Origin: Acidobacteriota bacterium
Lineage (GTDB): Bacteria > Acidobacteriota > Aminicenantia > Aminicenantales > Saccharicenantaceae
Length of the DNA stretch: 64,000 bases
Assembly: GCA_039683095.1 (NCBI GenBank)
Contig: JBDKSB010000001.1
Location: forward strand, 124,001-188,000
Reading direction: 5' to 3'
The translations under genes and the position numbers were made by a program. How positions within the stretch are numbered: position 1 is the stretch's first letter; the number at the start of each line of letters is the position of its first letter. Shown in pieces: positions 33,718 through 42,544 of the stretch. The notes beneath the pieces were generated by a model. That model made no database searches, was not told the DNA's origin, and saw nothing but the letters and a program-made list of their open reading frames with translations.

Positions 33718-34920
33718 ATGGCGACCTACGTTTGGAAAGGCAAGAACCGCTACGGCGACGCCGTCGGCGGCGAGCGCGTCGCGGCGACCAAGGAAGAGCT
33801 GGTCCGGATGCTGCAGAAGGACCAGATCCAGGTCTTCAGCATCGCTCCGGCCAAGACGGGGTTCAAGATCCCCTTCCTCAAGCGGGAAAAGGTCAAGCTC
33901 AAGGACCTGTCGGTCTACAGCCGACAGCTCTCGGTCCTCATCGACGCCGAGCTGCCCCTGATCCAGAGCCTGGGCATCCTCGAGGACCAGCAGAAGAACG
34001 TTTATTTCAAGAACGTCATCAAGACCGTCAAGGAGGACGTCGAGGCCGGCTCGACCCTCAACCAGGCCAAGCGGAAGCATCCCAAGGTCTTCGACGACCT
34101 CTATTGCAACCTCATCGCCTCGGGCGAGCAGTCGGGCTCCCTGGACATCATGCTCCGCCGCCTGTCGGAGTTCATCGAGAAGAACGTCCGCCTGCGGGCC
34201 AAGGTCAAGCAGGCCATGATCTACCCGGTGGCCATCGTCATCTTCGCCATCACCGTGGCCATCTTCCTCTTGTGGAAGGTCATCCCCATCTTCGCCAACA
34301 TCTTCAATGACCTCGGGGCCGAGCTGCCGGGCCTGACGGCCTTCGTCGTGGCCCTGAGCAACTTCGTCCAGAAGTACATCGTCTTCGTCATCATCGGCAT
34401 CGTCGCCCTGATCTTCCTCTTCCGCTATTACCGCAGCACGACCCCCGGCCGCTGGTCGACCGACCGCCTGGCCCTGAAGCTGCCGCTCTTCGGCAAGCTC
34501 CTTTACAAGGTGGCCATGACCCGGGTGACCCGGACCCTGTCGACCCTGATCTCCGGCGGCGTCCCCATGCTCGAAGCCCTCAAGATCACCTCGACCACGG
34601 CCGGCAACGTCGTCATCGAGAAGGAGATCATCGAGACCCGCAAGCTCGTCTCCGAGGGCAAAACCCTGAGCGAGTCGTTCAAGCAATCCGGCCAATTCCC
34701 GCTGATGATGCTCCAGATGATAAACGTCGGCGAGGCCACCGGCACGCTCGACGAGATGCTGAACAAGCTGTCCTCCTTCTACGACGAGGAGGTCGACAAC
34801 TCGGTGGCGGCCCTCCTTTCGGTCCTTGAGCCCATCCTGCTCATCTTCGTCGGCGGCATGGTCGGCGGGCTGGTCATTTCCATGTACCTGCCCATCTTCG
34901 GCCTGATGAAGGCGTTCTAG
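33718..34920 (+). CDS. pilC: Type IV pilus inner-membrane platform protein PilC
   Basis: 400 residues with two GspF domains. Signature stretches are LSVYSRQLSVLIDAELPLIQ, IASGEQSGSLDIMLRRLS, and in the second repeat MTRVTRTLSTLISGGVPMLEAL and INVGEATGTLDEMLNKLS. Three membrane segments fit the family (about 165-190, 210-235, 370-395). It transmits the PilB/PilT motion to the pilin. Confidence 0.95.
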   Translation: MATYVWKGKNRYGDAVGGERVAATKEELVRMLQKDQIQVFSIAPAKTGFKIPFLKREKVKLKDLSVYSRQLSVLIDAELPLIQSLGILEDQQKNVYFKNVIKTVKEDVEAGSTLNQAKRKHPKVFDDLYCNLIASGEQSGSLDIMLRRLSEFIEKNVRLRAKVKQAMIYPVAIVIFAITVAIFLLWKVIPIFANIFNDLGAELPGLTAFVVALSNFVQKYIVFVIIGIVALIFLFRYYRSTTPGRWSTDRLALKLPLFGKLLYKVAMTRVTRTLSTLISGGVPMLEALKITSTTAGNVVIEKEIIETRKLVSEGKTLSESFKQSGQFPLMMLQMINVGEATGTLDEMLNKLSSFYDEEVDNSVAALLSVLEPILLIFVGGMVGGLVISMYLPIFGLMKAF

Positions 34921-34946
34921 GGGACGGGCGGGGCGGGGAGGAGAGG

Positions 34947-36248
34947 ATGGACGCCGTCAAACCCCGACCGGCAGACCGTTCCGGCCCGGTCGAGCGCCGC
35001 AGCGTCCTCCTCTACAACATCTATCGCCTGGTCGTGCTGACCTCGCTCCTGGTTTCGGCCCTGATCATCCAGTTCTCCTCGCCCGAGGCCGGCCCGAACC
35101 TGCCGTTCTACTATGTTATCCTGGCCGGCTGCGGGTTCGCGGCCGTCTGCTTCGGCCTCTATGCCTGGGGCCGGGCCCTGGCCGTCCAGGCCTATCTCCA
35201 GGTCGTTTTCGATCTGCTCTTCATCACCGCTTTCGTCTACATCTCGGGGGGCATCGGCTCCTCGATGTACTTCCTCTACGTCTTCCCCGTCATCGCCGCC
35301 AGCCTGGTCCTGTCCGGGCGCTCGGGCTTCCTGGCCGCGTCGCTGGCGGCCATCCTCTTCGGCGCCCTGGTCGACGGCGCCTACGCCGGGCTCTTTCCGC
35401 CCTTCCGGCCGGACCAGGCCGTCAGGCCGCCCCTAGGGACGATGCTGGTGACGCTCTTCATCGCCTGGGCCGTCTTCTTCGTCATCGCCGCCCTGATGAG
35501 CAAGCTGACGGTCAGCCTGCGCCGGACCAGGGAGGCCCTGCGGGCCGCCGAGAAGGAGCTCCTCGTCCGGGAGCGCCTGTCCGAGGCCGGCCGCGTCTCG
35601 GCCAGCCTGGCCCACGAGATCCGCAACCCCCTGGCGGCCATCTCCGGCTCGGTCCAGGTGCTCAAGAAGGAACTGGCCTTGAGCGCCGAGCAGAAGGAGC
35701 TCATGGACATCGTCCTCAGGGAATCGGAGCGAGTCTCCCACAGCCTGGAGCAGTTCCTGGATTTTGCCCTGCCGGCCAAGCAGATCTTCGCCCCGATCAA
35801 CCTGCGCGACATCATGGACGAGACGGTCAAGATGCTCCTGGTCGGCGGGGAGATCGACGGCAAGGTCGAGGTGGAAGGCAACTACCGGACGGCCGACGTC
35901 CCCTTTATCGGCAACGCCGGCCAGTTCCGCCAGGTCTTCTGGAACCTGATCAAGAACGCCCTCAAGGCCATGCCCGGCGGCGGCCGGCTTCGGCTCGACT
36001 TCCCGGAGCACGGCCGGAAAGATGTCCGCATCGTCGTCGCCGATACCGGCCGGGGCATGTCCGGAGAGGACCAGGCCCATCTCTTCGAGCCCTTCTATTC
36101 CGGGTTCGAGAACGGGCGCGGCCTGGGCCTGTCGATCGTCCGCAAGATCATCGACGACTACGACGGCCGGATCGACATCCGGTCGGCCCCCGACGAGGGG
36201 ACGGAAGTACAAATCATCCTGCCTCTGCGCAAGGGCGCCGGGGCGTGA
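34947..36248 (+). CDS. pilS: Sensor histidine kinase PilS
   Basis: 433 residues. About six membrane helices fill residues 22-190. The phosphoacceptor motif is HEIRNPLAAISGS, followed by the ATPase boxes NLIKNALKAMPGGG, VADTGRGMSGED and GRGLGLSIVRKIIDD. The arrangement (multi-helix sensor without a large periplasmic domain) and the adjacency to pilR and pilA identify PilS, which senses pilin levels in the membrane. The stop lies 10 bases before the pilR start. Confidence 0.9.
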   Translation: MDAVKPRPADRSGPVERRSVLLYNIYRLVVLTSLLVSALIIQFSSPEAGPNLPFYYVILAGCGFAAVCFGLYAWGRALAVQAYLQVVFDLLFITAFVYISGGIGSSMYFLYVFPVIAASLVLSGRSGFLAASLAAILFGALVDGAYAGLFPPFRPDQAVRPPLGTMLVTLFIAWAVFFVIAALMSKLTVSLRRTREALRAAEKELLVRERLSEAGRVSASLAHEIRNPLAAISGSVQVLKKELALSAEQKELMDIVLRESERVSHSLEQFLDFALPAKQIFAPINLRDIMDETVKMLLVGGEIDGKVEVEGNYRTADVPFIGNAGQFRQVFWNLIKNALKAMPGGGRLRLDFPEHGRKDVRIVVADTGRGMSGEDQAHLFEPFYSGFENGRGLGLSIVRKIIDDYDGRIDIRSAPDEGTEVQIILPLRKGAGA

Positions 36249-36258
36249 GGTCGGCGGC

Positions 36259-37674
36259 ATGGATACGATCCTGATAATTGACGACGAGAAGAGCCTCCTC
36301 GACCTGCTGACGGTCGTCTTCAAGAAAGAAGGCTACGGCGTCAAGACCGCCCCGTCGGCCGCCGGCGGCTTCGAGATCCTGGCCAAGGAGGAGGTCGATC
36401 TCGTCGTCACGGACATCAAAATGCCCGGCGCCGACGGCATGGACATCCTCCGCTATGCCCGCGAGAACCTGCCCGACCTGCCGGTCATCCTCATCACGGC
36501 CTACGGCAGCATCGCCCAGGCCGTCGAGGCCCTGAAGGCCGGGGCCCTGGACTACGTCGTCAAGCCCTTCGACGTCGAGGAGCTGAAGATCATCGTCGCC
36601 CGGGGGCTGGCCGCCCGACGCCTGCGGCAGGAGAACCAGCTGCTCAAGCGGGACTTCAAGGACCGCTACGGCTTCGAGCAGATGATCGGCAAGAGCCGGG
36701 CGATGCAGGAGATCTATATCCTCATCGAGAAGGTCGCTTCGACCGACTCGACCGTCCTGATCACGGGGGAGAGCGGGACAGGCAAGGAGATGGCCGCCCG
36801 GGCCGTCCACCTCCAGGGCGCGCGGCGCGACCATCCCTTCGTCTCCATCAACTGCGCCGCCCTGCCCGAGAACCTGCTCGAGAGCGAGCTCTTCGGACAT
36901 GTCCGCGGCTCGTTCACCGGAGCGGTCTCGGACAAGAAAGGGATGTTCGAGCTGGCCCAACGGGGCACCCTGTTCCTCGACGAGGTCGGCGAGATGTCGC
37001 CCTGGACCCAGGTCAAGTTGCTGCGGGCCCTCCAGGAGCGCAAGGTCCGCCGGGTGGGCGGGGCCGACGAGATCCCGGTCGACGTCCGCATCATCGCGGC
37101 GACCAACCAGGACCTCAAGAAGAGGATCGCCGAAGGCAAGTTCCGCGAGGAGCTGTTCTACCGGCTGAACGTCATCTCCGTCGACATGCCGCCCCTGCGG
37201 AAGAGGACGGAGGACATCCCCCTGCTCATCGGCCATTTCCTCCAGAAGTACTGCGACAAGATGGGCAAGAGGCCCAAGCGGTTCACGCCCGACGTCGTCG
37301 GCCTGCTCGAGGGCTATGCCTGGCCGGGTAATATCCGCGAGCTCGAGAACGTCATCGAGCGCATCGTGGCCATCGAGGACCGCGAGACGGTCACCGCCGC
37401 CTGCCTGCCGCAGGAGATCGTTTCGCCGCAGAAAAAGAAACTCGAGACCCAGGAGCTCTTCGCCCCGGGCTTCAACCTGACCCATCACCTCGACGATCTC
37501 ACCAAGAAGTATATCCAGGAAGCGCTGGCCCTGACCGGCGGCAGCCTGCAGAAGGCGGCGCCGCTCCTGGGGCTGAGCTACCGGACCATCCGCTATCTCA
37601 TCGGCAAATACGACCTCAACCAGGTCCGCAAGGCCGAGAAGCGGAACGGCAACGGGGACCGGAATCCCGTTTGA
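36259..37674 (+). CDS. pilR: Sigma-54-dependent response regulator PilR
   Basis: 471 residues from MDTILIIDDEKS (the longer frame from 36022 lies inside pilS). A receiver domain with phosphoacceptor in VVTDIKMPGADG is followed by the AAA+ activator with Walker A GESGTGKE, the sigma-54 contact loop GSFTGA (common form GAFTGA), and LDEVGEM. A Fis-type helix-turn-helix (GSLQKAAPLLGLSYRTIRYLIGKYDL) ends it. It should activate pilA through the sigma-54 promoter 110 bases downstream. Confidence 0.93.
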   Translation: MDTILIIDDEKSLLDLLTVVFKKEGYGVKTAPSAAGGFEILAKEEVDLVVTDIKMPGADGMDILRYARENLPDLPVILITAYGSIAQAVEALKAGALDYVVKPFDVEELKIIVARGLAARRLRQENQLLKRDFKDRYGFEQMIGKSRAMQEIYILIEKVASTDSTVLITGESGTGKEMAARAVHLQGARRDHPFVSINCAALPENLLESELFGHVRGSFTGAVSDKKGMFELAQRGTLFLDEVGEMSPWTQVKLLRALQERKVRRVGGADEIPVDVRIIAATNQDLKKRIAEGKFREELFYRLNVISVDMPPLRKRTEDIPLLIGHFLQKYCDKMGKRPKRFTPDVVGLLEGYAWPGNIRELENVIERIVAIEDRETVTAACLPQEIVSPQKKKLETQELFAPGFNLTHHLDDLTKKYIQEALALTGGSLQKAAPLLGLSYRTIRYLIGKYDLNQVRKAEKRNGNGDRNPV

Positions 37675-37685
37675 GCGACAAATAA

Positions 37686-37699
37686 TGTCAATACTGACA
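37686..37699. promoter_or_regulatory. Probable PilR binding palindrome
   Basis: TGTCA-atac-TGACA is an exact inverted repeat centred about 90 bp upstream of the sigma-54 promoter. PilR sites in other bacteria contain TGTC half-sites, and enhancer distance is typical for this class of activator. Confidence 0.5.
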
Positions 37700-37782
37700 A
37701 AATACGGCTACTATTTTTCCTCAGGCTCTCTGGCAATTTTTGCATTTTATTTTATATGAGCAACTTACTGATGCTATGAAGT

Positions 37783-37798
37783 TGGCACGCTTATTGCT
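37783..37798 (+). promoter_or_regulatory. Sigma-54 promoter of pilA
   Basis: TGGCAC-N5-TTGCT at 37783-37798 matches the -24/-12 consensus at all key positions (GG and GC ten bases apart). Transcription would start near 37810, leaving a 65-base leader before the pilA ATG. Confidence 0.88.
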
Positions 37799-37876
37799 AT
37801 AATAGGGGTGCCAATTATGAATGGCAAGCAAACCCGGCTGAGGAGATCAGCCAGGGAATCTCAAAGGAGGTTTTCA

Positions 37877-38443
37877 ATGCTTAAAAAGATGAGAGGCTTC
37901 ACCCTCATCGAGCTGCTGATCGTCGTCGCGATCATCGGCATCCTGGCTGCTCTTCTCATCCCGAACGCTCTGGCCGCCATCCAGAAGGCCAAGCAGAAGA
38001 CGGCGATGAAAGAGATCATGACCATGTCCACGGGCGCCATGGACTACATCACCGACCATGGCGACTGGACGAACGTGACCCAGAACGGCGCCATCGCCAA
38101 CGCGACCGGCATCTCGGTCGCCATCGCCCCGTTCTACATCAAGGCCTGCCCGATCAATGATCCGTGGAACACCGCCTATCAGTGCGGCGTCGGCGATGCC
38201 ACGAACATCAACAGCTACCTGACCGGCACCGCGGCCACCGACGTGGGCAACGACGATTTCCTGTTCGCCTCCTACGGCCGGAACGGCGAGGTCGGCGCGC
38301 TGACGTACGACCCGACGAACCCTGAAGGCAGCCGCTACAACGTCAGCGGCATGAGCGATTTCGACAACGACCTCGTGGCTTGGTCCGGCAACTGGGTCAT
38401 CGCCCCCGCGACGGCTCTGGTTCAGAACGCCTCCGGAAGCTGA
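37877..38443 (+). CDS. pilA: Major type IV pilin
   Basis: 188 residues from MLKKMRG-FTLIELLIVVAIIGILAALLIP, a short seven-residue leader cut before Phe with the conserved Glu5 of the mature protein. AAAGGAGG lies exactly 6 bases before the ATG, an optimal site for a highly made protein; an upstream in-frame start at 37808 is ignored. The globular part has two cysteines (ACPIND, YQCGVG). A sigma-54 promoter and a strong terminator frame the gene as a single unit. Confidence 0.93.
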   Translation: MLKKMRGFTLIELLIVVAIIGILAALLIPNALAAIQKAKQKTAMKEIMTMSTGAMDYITDHGDWTNVTQNGAIANATGISVAIAPFYIKACPINDPWNTAYQCGVGDATNINSYLTGTAATDVGNDDFLFASYGRNGEVGALTYDPTNPEGSRYNVSGMSDFDNDLVAWSGNWVIAPATALVQNASGS

Positions 38444-38470
38444 CCTAGATCTTGATCTGACGTCCTTGAA

Positions 38471-38497
38471 GGGGCGGCTTCGGCCGCCCCTTTTTTT
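38471..38497 (+). terminator. Rho-independent terminator of pilA
   Basis: ggggcggc-ttcg-gccgcccc forms a perfect 8-bp stem with a UUCG loop followed by seven T residues. Confidence 0.92.
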
Positions 38498-38524
38498 ATT
38501 GTTTCCCCGCCGCCCGGCGGCGTC

Positions 38525-39544
38525 TCAGGATCTCGCGGCCCGGAGGGCGGCGAACTCGGGGTCAAGGGCGAAATCGGCCCGGACGCTCTCGATCCGGCCG
38601 CCCGAGACGGCGATGTCTTGACGGCGGAGGGAGCCCAGCTTGATCCTGTGAGCCAGGGCCAGGTACTCGACCCGCTCGGGATCGACGCCCATGATCCGGG
38701 CCGCCGTGGCGTCGACCGCCAGGGCGTTGTCGCCCATCACCAGCACGCCGGCCTTCTTGGCGCGGCCCATGACGGGGCCGTGGCCCTCCATGCCGATAAC
38801 GCCGTCGACGACCGTGTAATGGGTCTTGACGGTGCCGTTGATCTCGCAGATGCTGAGCGGGATGCCGTTCCAATGGAGCGTGTTCTTGGGCCAGCCGTAA
38901 ACCATGCCGGGCAGGATACCGAACATGTTCTTCAGGCCGAGCGTGATCCCGGCGAGCTTGTGGGTCTTCATCTTGGGCAGGGAAATGAGGACATCAGCCT
39001 CGCGGATGGTCATCGGCAGGGACATCTTCTTGAGCAGGGTGGCCCGTGGGTTGACGGAAGGGACGGTGACCAGGTCGTCATAATTCAGGTCGACGAGCCG
39101 GATCCCGCGGCGGCGGGCCAGGGCCTCATACCCGGCTCTCCGGAAAAGGTCCTCGGAATCACGGTTGTGGGACGTGCCTTCGGCCAGGACGATCTCCCGC
39201 GCTCCCTGGTCGCCGAGGTGGAGGACGAGCGCCTCGAGGAGGCGCGGGTCGGTGTGGATCGGCCGCTCGGGGGAGACGTCGACCATGTTCGGCTTGAGCA
39301 CGACCCGCTTGCCCCGGACGTCGGGCGGCCGGCTCGATCGCCAGCCTTCCCGGATGGCCGCGGCCAGCGTCCCCGGCTCGTAATCTGGACAGGCGACCAG
39401 GGCGACCTGAAGGAGCGGAACGGATCCCGTCCCGGCGGCCTGCCGGGCCGCGGCCTTCGCCAGCGCGGCCGTGGGCCAGGCGGCCAGGGCCGAGGTCCCG
39501 AGCAGGCGGCCGAATTCCCGTCGCGAACACGGCCTTCCGGTCAT
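38525..39544 (-). CDS. Tat-exported DUF362 protein
   Basis: 339 residues from ATG 39544, with GGGAGG upstream; the longer open frame to 40048 is a shadow. A twin-arginine signal (SRREFGRLLGTSALAAWP) precedes a DUF362 domain (VVLKPNMVDVSPERPIHTDP, LISLPKMKTHKLAGITLGLKNMFGILPG, VVDGVIGMEGHGPVMG). Last gene of a three-gene operon; its start overlaps the upstream stop (ATGA). It has a fuller DUF362 core than the copy at 22411. Confidence 0.88.
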   Translation of the reverse strand: MTGRPCSRREFGRLLGTSALAAWPTAALAKAAARQAAGTGSVPLLQVALVACPDYEPGTLAAAIREGWRSSRPPDVRGKRVVLKPNMVDVSPERPIHTDPRLLEALVLHLGDQGAREIVLAEGTSHNRDSEDLFRRAGYEALARRRGIRLVDLNYDDLVTVPSVNPRATLLKKMSLPMTIREADVLISLPKMKTHKLAGITLGLKNMFGILPGMVYGWPKNTLHWNGIPLSICEINGTVKTHYTVVDGVIGMEGHGPVMGRAKKAGVLVMGDNALAVDATAARIMGVDPERVEYLALAHRIKLGSLRRQDIAVSGGRIESVRADFALDPEFAALRAARS

Positions 39545-40455
39545 CGGTCCCTCCCGGCTGCGGGCGCGAGGATCGGAGCGCCGGCCAGAACAAGATACGA
39601 CAGGGCCGTTTCGAAAAGGTTGGCGCGGAACCCCCCGTCGGCCGCCTGCAGCCGGGCCAGACGGGAGGCCGCGTCCCGGGCCCGTGCGGCCCGGCCCGCA
39701 AAGCACGTCAGGGCCAGCGCCGACCACGCCAGGGTCGCGGTGCTGACGTTCCCGGCCAGGCGATCCTCGAGACAGCGCAGGCCGGCCGCGACGGCGGCGT
39801 GGTCCTCGGGGAGGCCGGCTGCGCCGAGGGCCGCCAGGGCCAGGGCGGTCGACATGGCCGTGGCCTCGAGCTCGAACGACTTGCTGAAGGGATTGCCGAA
39901 GTTCCAGCCCCCGGACGGGACCCTGCGGTCCAGGATGAGGGCGACGCCGGACCGTATCCTTTTCTCCGTCGCGGCCGTGCCCGTGCGGCGGAGGGCCAGG
40001 ACGAAAAGGGCGGTCGGCTCGACCCAGGCCGTTGTCCGCGGCGTCCAACCCCAGCCCGGGATCGAGGCGTCGTAGCGAAAGCGGGCCGCGATCTCCGCGA
40101 GGTCGGTCTTGCTGTAACGTCCCGAGGCGTCCTCGAAAGCCAGGATCCAGGCCCGCAGCCGGCGCTCCTCCTTCGGCGCCCCCAACGCGTGGAAGGCGAG
40201 GAGGGCGGCATAGGCCATCCAGTTCCCGTCCTCGTCCCCGGGGCCAAGGCCGACCGCCCCGCCCGGATTCAGGCAGGACCTGAGGAAGGCCAGGCCGCGG
40301 GCCGCCGCGGCCTCGTCGCCGGCCGCGCCGAGCGCGAGGGCGCAGAGCGCCGCCGGTTCGACCAGGCTCTGCCGGCCGGGCTCGTAGCCCCAGCCGCCGT
40401 CGGGATTCTGGTTCTTCCGGATGAAGCCGGCCGCCCGGGAGAGGTCCGCGGCCAT
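39541..40455 (-). CDS. Prenyltransferase/terpene-cyclase-like repeat protein
   Basis: 304 residues from ATG 40455, overlapping the previous stop as TGATG. Repeats with QW-like motifs (NPDGGWGYEPG, PGWGWTPRT, PSGGWNFGN, ADGGFRANL) mark the alpha/alpha toroid of squalene-hopene cyclases and prenyltransferase beta subunits. The DxDD catalytic motif of cyclases is not seen, so it may be a binding protein or a diverged enzyme. It is embedded between a membrane phosphatase-type enzyme and a DUF362 protein. Confidence 0.78.
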   Translation of the reverse strand: MAADLSRAAGFIRKNQNPDGGWGYEPGRQSLVEPAALCALALGAAGDEAAAARGLAFLRSCLNPGGAVGLGPGDEDGNWMAYAALLAFHALGAPKEERRLRAWILAFEDASGRYSKTDLAEIAARFRYDASIPGWGWTPRTTAWVEPTALFVLALRRTGTAATEKRIRSGVALILDRRVPSGGWNFGNPFSKSFELEATAMSTALALAALGAAGLPEDHAAVAAGLRCLEDRLAGNVSTATLAWSALALTCFAGRAARARDAASRLARLQAADGGFRANLFETALSYLVLAGAPILAPAAGRDR

Positions 40456-42479
40456 CAGCGGCCTCCGTCGGGCTTCGCCGCCGGCGTGGACAGCTCGGCC
40501 CCGTAATACCGGGACAGGCGGTCCCACAGGTCGCGGAAGACCTCCGGCCGCCCGGCCGAGACGTCCTTCTCGCACGCGGGGTCGGCCCGGAGATCGAACA
40601 GGGTCGTCCGGACGCTTTCGTCGGGGCCCCGGACGATGACGTCCCGGACGAGCTTCCAGGCCGGCGTGAGCAGGGCCCGGTTCCGCCGCCGGATCAATAC
40701 GTCGAAGTACTCTTCGCGGACGGTGATCAGGCCGGTCCGGTCGAACTCGTAGAACTTGGCCCCCTGCTCGATCATGGACTGCAGGGCGATGCCCACGCCG
40801 CCCGGCGTGTCCAGGGAGAATTCCGTCTCCATGATGACGGACCTGTCGTCCGGCGGCTCCGGGGCGCCGGGGCCGCGAAGCCAGGGCCCGAGGCTCTGCC
40901 CGTCGAAGGCGCGGCCGGCCGTCCCGAACCCGAGGAGATCCAGGATCGTGGGCGCGATATCGACCGTCCGGACGAGCCGGCCGACATCCCGATGGGCCGT
41001 CCCCCCGGCCGGCTTCCAGGCGAGCAGGGTCCGGTTCTGCTCGGAGTCACGGAGGTCGGAGCCGTGGCCGTCGGCCGACTCCCCGTGGTCTGACAGGACG
41101 ACGACGATCGCGTCGTCGTAGAGGCCGGCGGCCTTGAGGGCGCCGAGGATCCGGCCGAGCTGGGCGTCGGCGATCGAGATGGCCGAATCGTAAAGGGCCA
41201 TGCGCGCGTCGGCGCCGGCCCGGTGCCTGAACTCGCGGGGGGAAGCGTGGTAATAGGGCCAGTGGCCGATGCACAGGTGGGCGGCCAGGAAGAACGGCTT
41301 CCCGGACTTGAGCCGCTCGAGCGCGGCGACGAGGTCGTTGATGAAATACCGGCCGTCGTAGAGATGGAAGACGGCCCGGTTGAACCGCAGGAAGGGGAAG
41401 ATCAGGCTGCCCAGGGGGTTATTGAAAAAAACGTTGGTCAGGCTGAAATCATGGAAGCTGCCGAAGACGAAGTCCTTGACCCCCATCAGCGGATGCCGGA
41501 GGACGTCGAAGCCCTCCGCCGGGGTGATGTTGCTGAACCGGACCTCGTCGGTGTAGTGGACGGTCGTGTAGCCTTGCTCCTTCAGCGCGTGGCCGAGGCA
41601 GAGCGCCGCCGACTTGATGTGCTTCCTGTTCTGAAGATTGAGGCGGACGCCGTTGGTCACCGGGTACTGGCCGGTCAGGATCGAATACCACGAGGGGAAG
41701 GTCCGGGCCAAGGGGGTATAGCAGTTGCTGAAGACGACGTTCTCCCTCAGGAACGCGTCCAGATTGGGGGTCAGGGGCAGGGGGTAGCCGGCGTAGCCGG
41801 TGTGGAGGGGATTGAGCGAGTCGAGCCCGATCACGATCACGTTGGGGGCGGCATGCCGAACCGCCGCCGCCCGCGGCAAGGCCCGGCCCACGAGATAGGC
41901 GGGGTCGAGCGGCGCCGCGAGAAGCGCGCCCCAGAAGACCAGGGAGGCGACGGCGGCCTTCTTCTCGGCGCAGCGAAGGCTCAGGATGACGAAGCCGAGC
42001 AGGTAGACGGCGAGCAGCCCCAGGGACAGGGGCTTCAGGATCCCGGCGCCGCCGACCCATGCCAGGGACTGCCGGACGAAGGCCAGGTTGGAGGCCGGAT
42101 AAAGCGCCGCGTTCAGCCCGTACAGGCCGGCCAGGAAGACCGAGTTGACGGCCAGGAAGGCGACGCCCGGAGCCGAGCGCGAGAAGCGCGGCCAGCGCCG
42201 GGCCATCCGGCTGGCCAGCAGTGACGCGTAGTGCCCGTTCAGGACCCCGAAGAGGACATAGATCGCGAGGAGCGTCAGGATGTAGGCGAGAACGGCCGGC
42301 GCCAGGACCCTCAGGCCTTCGCCGAGGCGCGCCGTGATCGTCGATTTGAGATCGTCGCCGGTGTATTCGTTGAGCACGGCCAGGACCTTGGTGACGGCTT
42401 CGGCCAGCCACAGGGCGAGGAAGAGGAAGATGCCGAGGCGGACGAGGCGGCGGCCCGAGGTCCCTGGTTCGGACTTCAC
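40455..42479 (-). CDS. Membrane-anchored sulfatase/phosphoethanolamine-transferase-like enzyme
   Basis: 674 residues. Five or so membrane helices lie in the first 200 residues, followed by an alkaline-phosphatase-superfamily domain: metal ligands in VIVIGLDSLNPLHTGY and LSDHGES, and the nucleophile region ARTFPSWYSILTGQYP, where Thr stands at the position of the sulfatase Cys. This suits a phosphate-type transfer (as in LtaS or EptA enzymes) rather than formylglycine chemistry. The active domain faces outside. The start lies 8 bases after a minus-strand TATAAT. Confidence 0.82.
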   Translation of the reverse strand: MKSEPGTSGRRLVRLGIFLFLALWLAEAVTKVLAVLNEYTGDDLKSTITARLGEGLRVLAPAVLAYILTLLAIYVLFGVLNGHYASLLASRMARRWPRFSRSAPGVAFLAVNSVFLAGLYGLNAALYPASNLAFVRQSLAWVGGAGILKPLSLGLLAVYLLGFVILSLRCAEKKAAVASLVFWGALLAAPLDPAYLVGRALPRAAAVRHAAPNVIVIGLDSLNPLHTGYAGYPLPLTPNLDAFLRENVVFSNCYTPLARTFPSWYSILTGQYPVTNGVRLNLQNRKHIKSAALCLGHALKEQGYTTVHYTDEVRFSNITPAEGFDVLRHPLMGVKDFVFGSFHDFSLTNVFFNNPLGSLIFPFLRFNRAVFHLYDGRYFINDLVAALERLKSGKPFFLAAHLCIGHWPYYHASPREFRHRAGADARMALYDSAISIADAQLGRILGALKAAGLYDDAIVVVLSDHGESADGHGSDLRDSEQNRTLLAWKPAGGTAHRDVGRLVRTVDIAPTILDLLGFGTAGRAFDGQSLGPWLRGPGAPEPPDDRSVIMETEFSLDTPGGVGIALQSMIEQGAKFYEFDRTGLITVREEYFDVLIRRRNRALLTPAWKLVRDVIVRGPDESVRTTLFDLRADPACEKDVSAGRPEVFRDLWDRLSRYYGAELSTPAAKPDGGR

Positions 42480-42486
42480 GGCCGGT

Positions 42487-42532
42487 ATTATATACCATCC
42501 GTTTCCCCGGGGGAAAAGAGGTGTGCTATAAT
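42487..42532. promoter_or_regulatory. Divergent promoter pair with minimal leaders
   Basis: Minus strand: TATAAT at 42492-42487 ends 8 bases before the ATG at 42479. Plus strand: an extended -10 TGC-TATAAT at 42524-42532 ends 12 bases before the ATG at 42545. Both mRNAs would begin at or very near their start codons. Clear -35 boxes are not visible. Confidence 0.5.
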
Positions 42533-42544
42533 CGGCGGGCTTCG

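Noticed and set aside
38525-40048. The full 507-residue frame of the DUF362 gene
   Set aside because: The first 168 residues are an Arg/Pro/Gly-rich shadow of the upstream gene; the ATG at 39544 has a ribosome site and a Tat signal.
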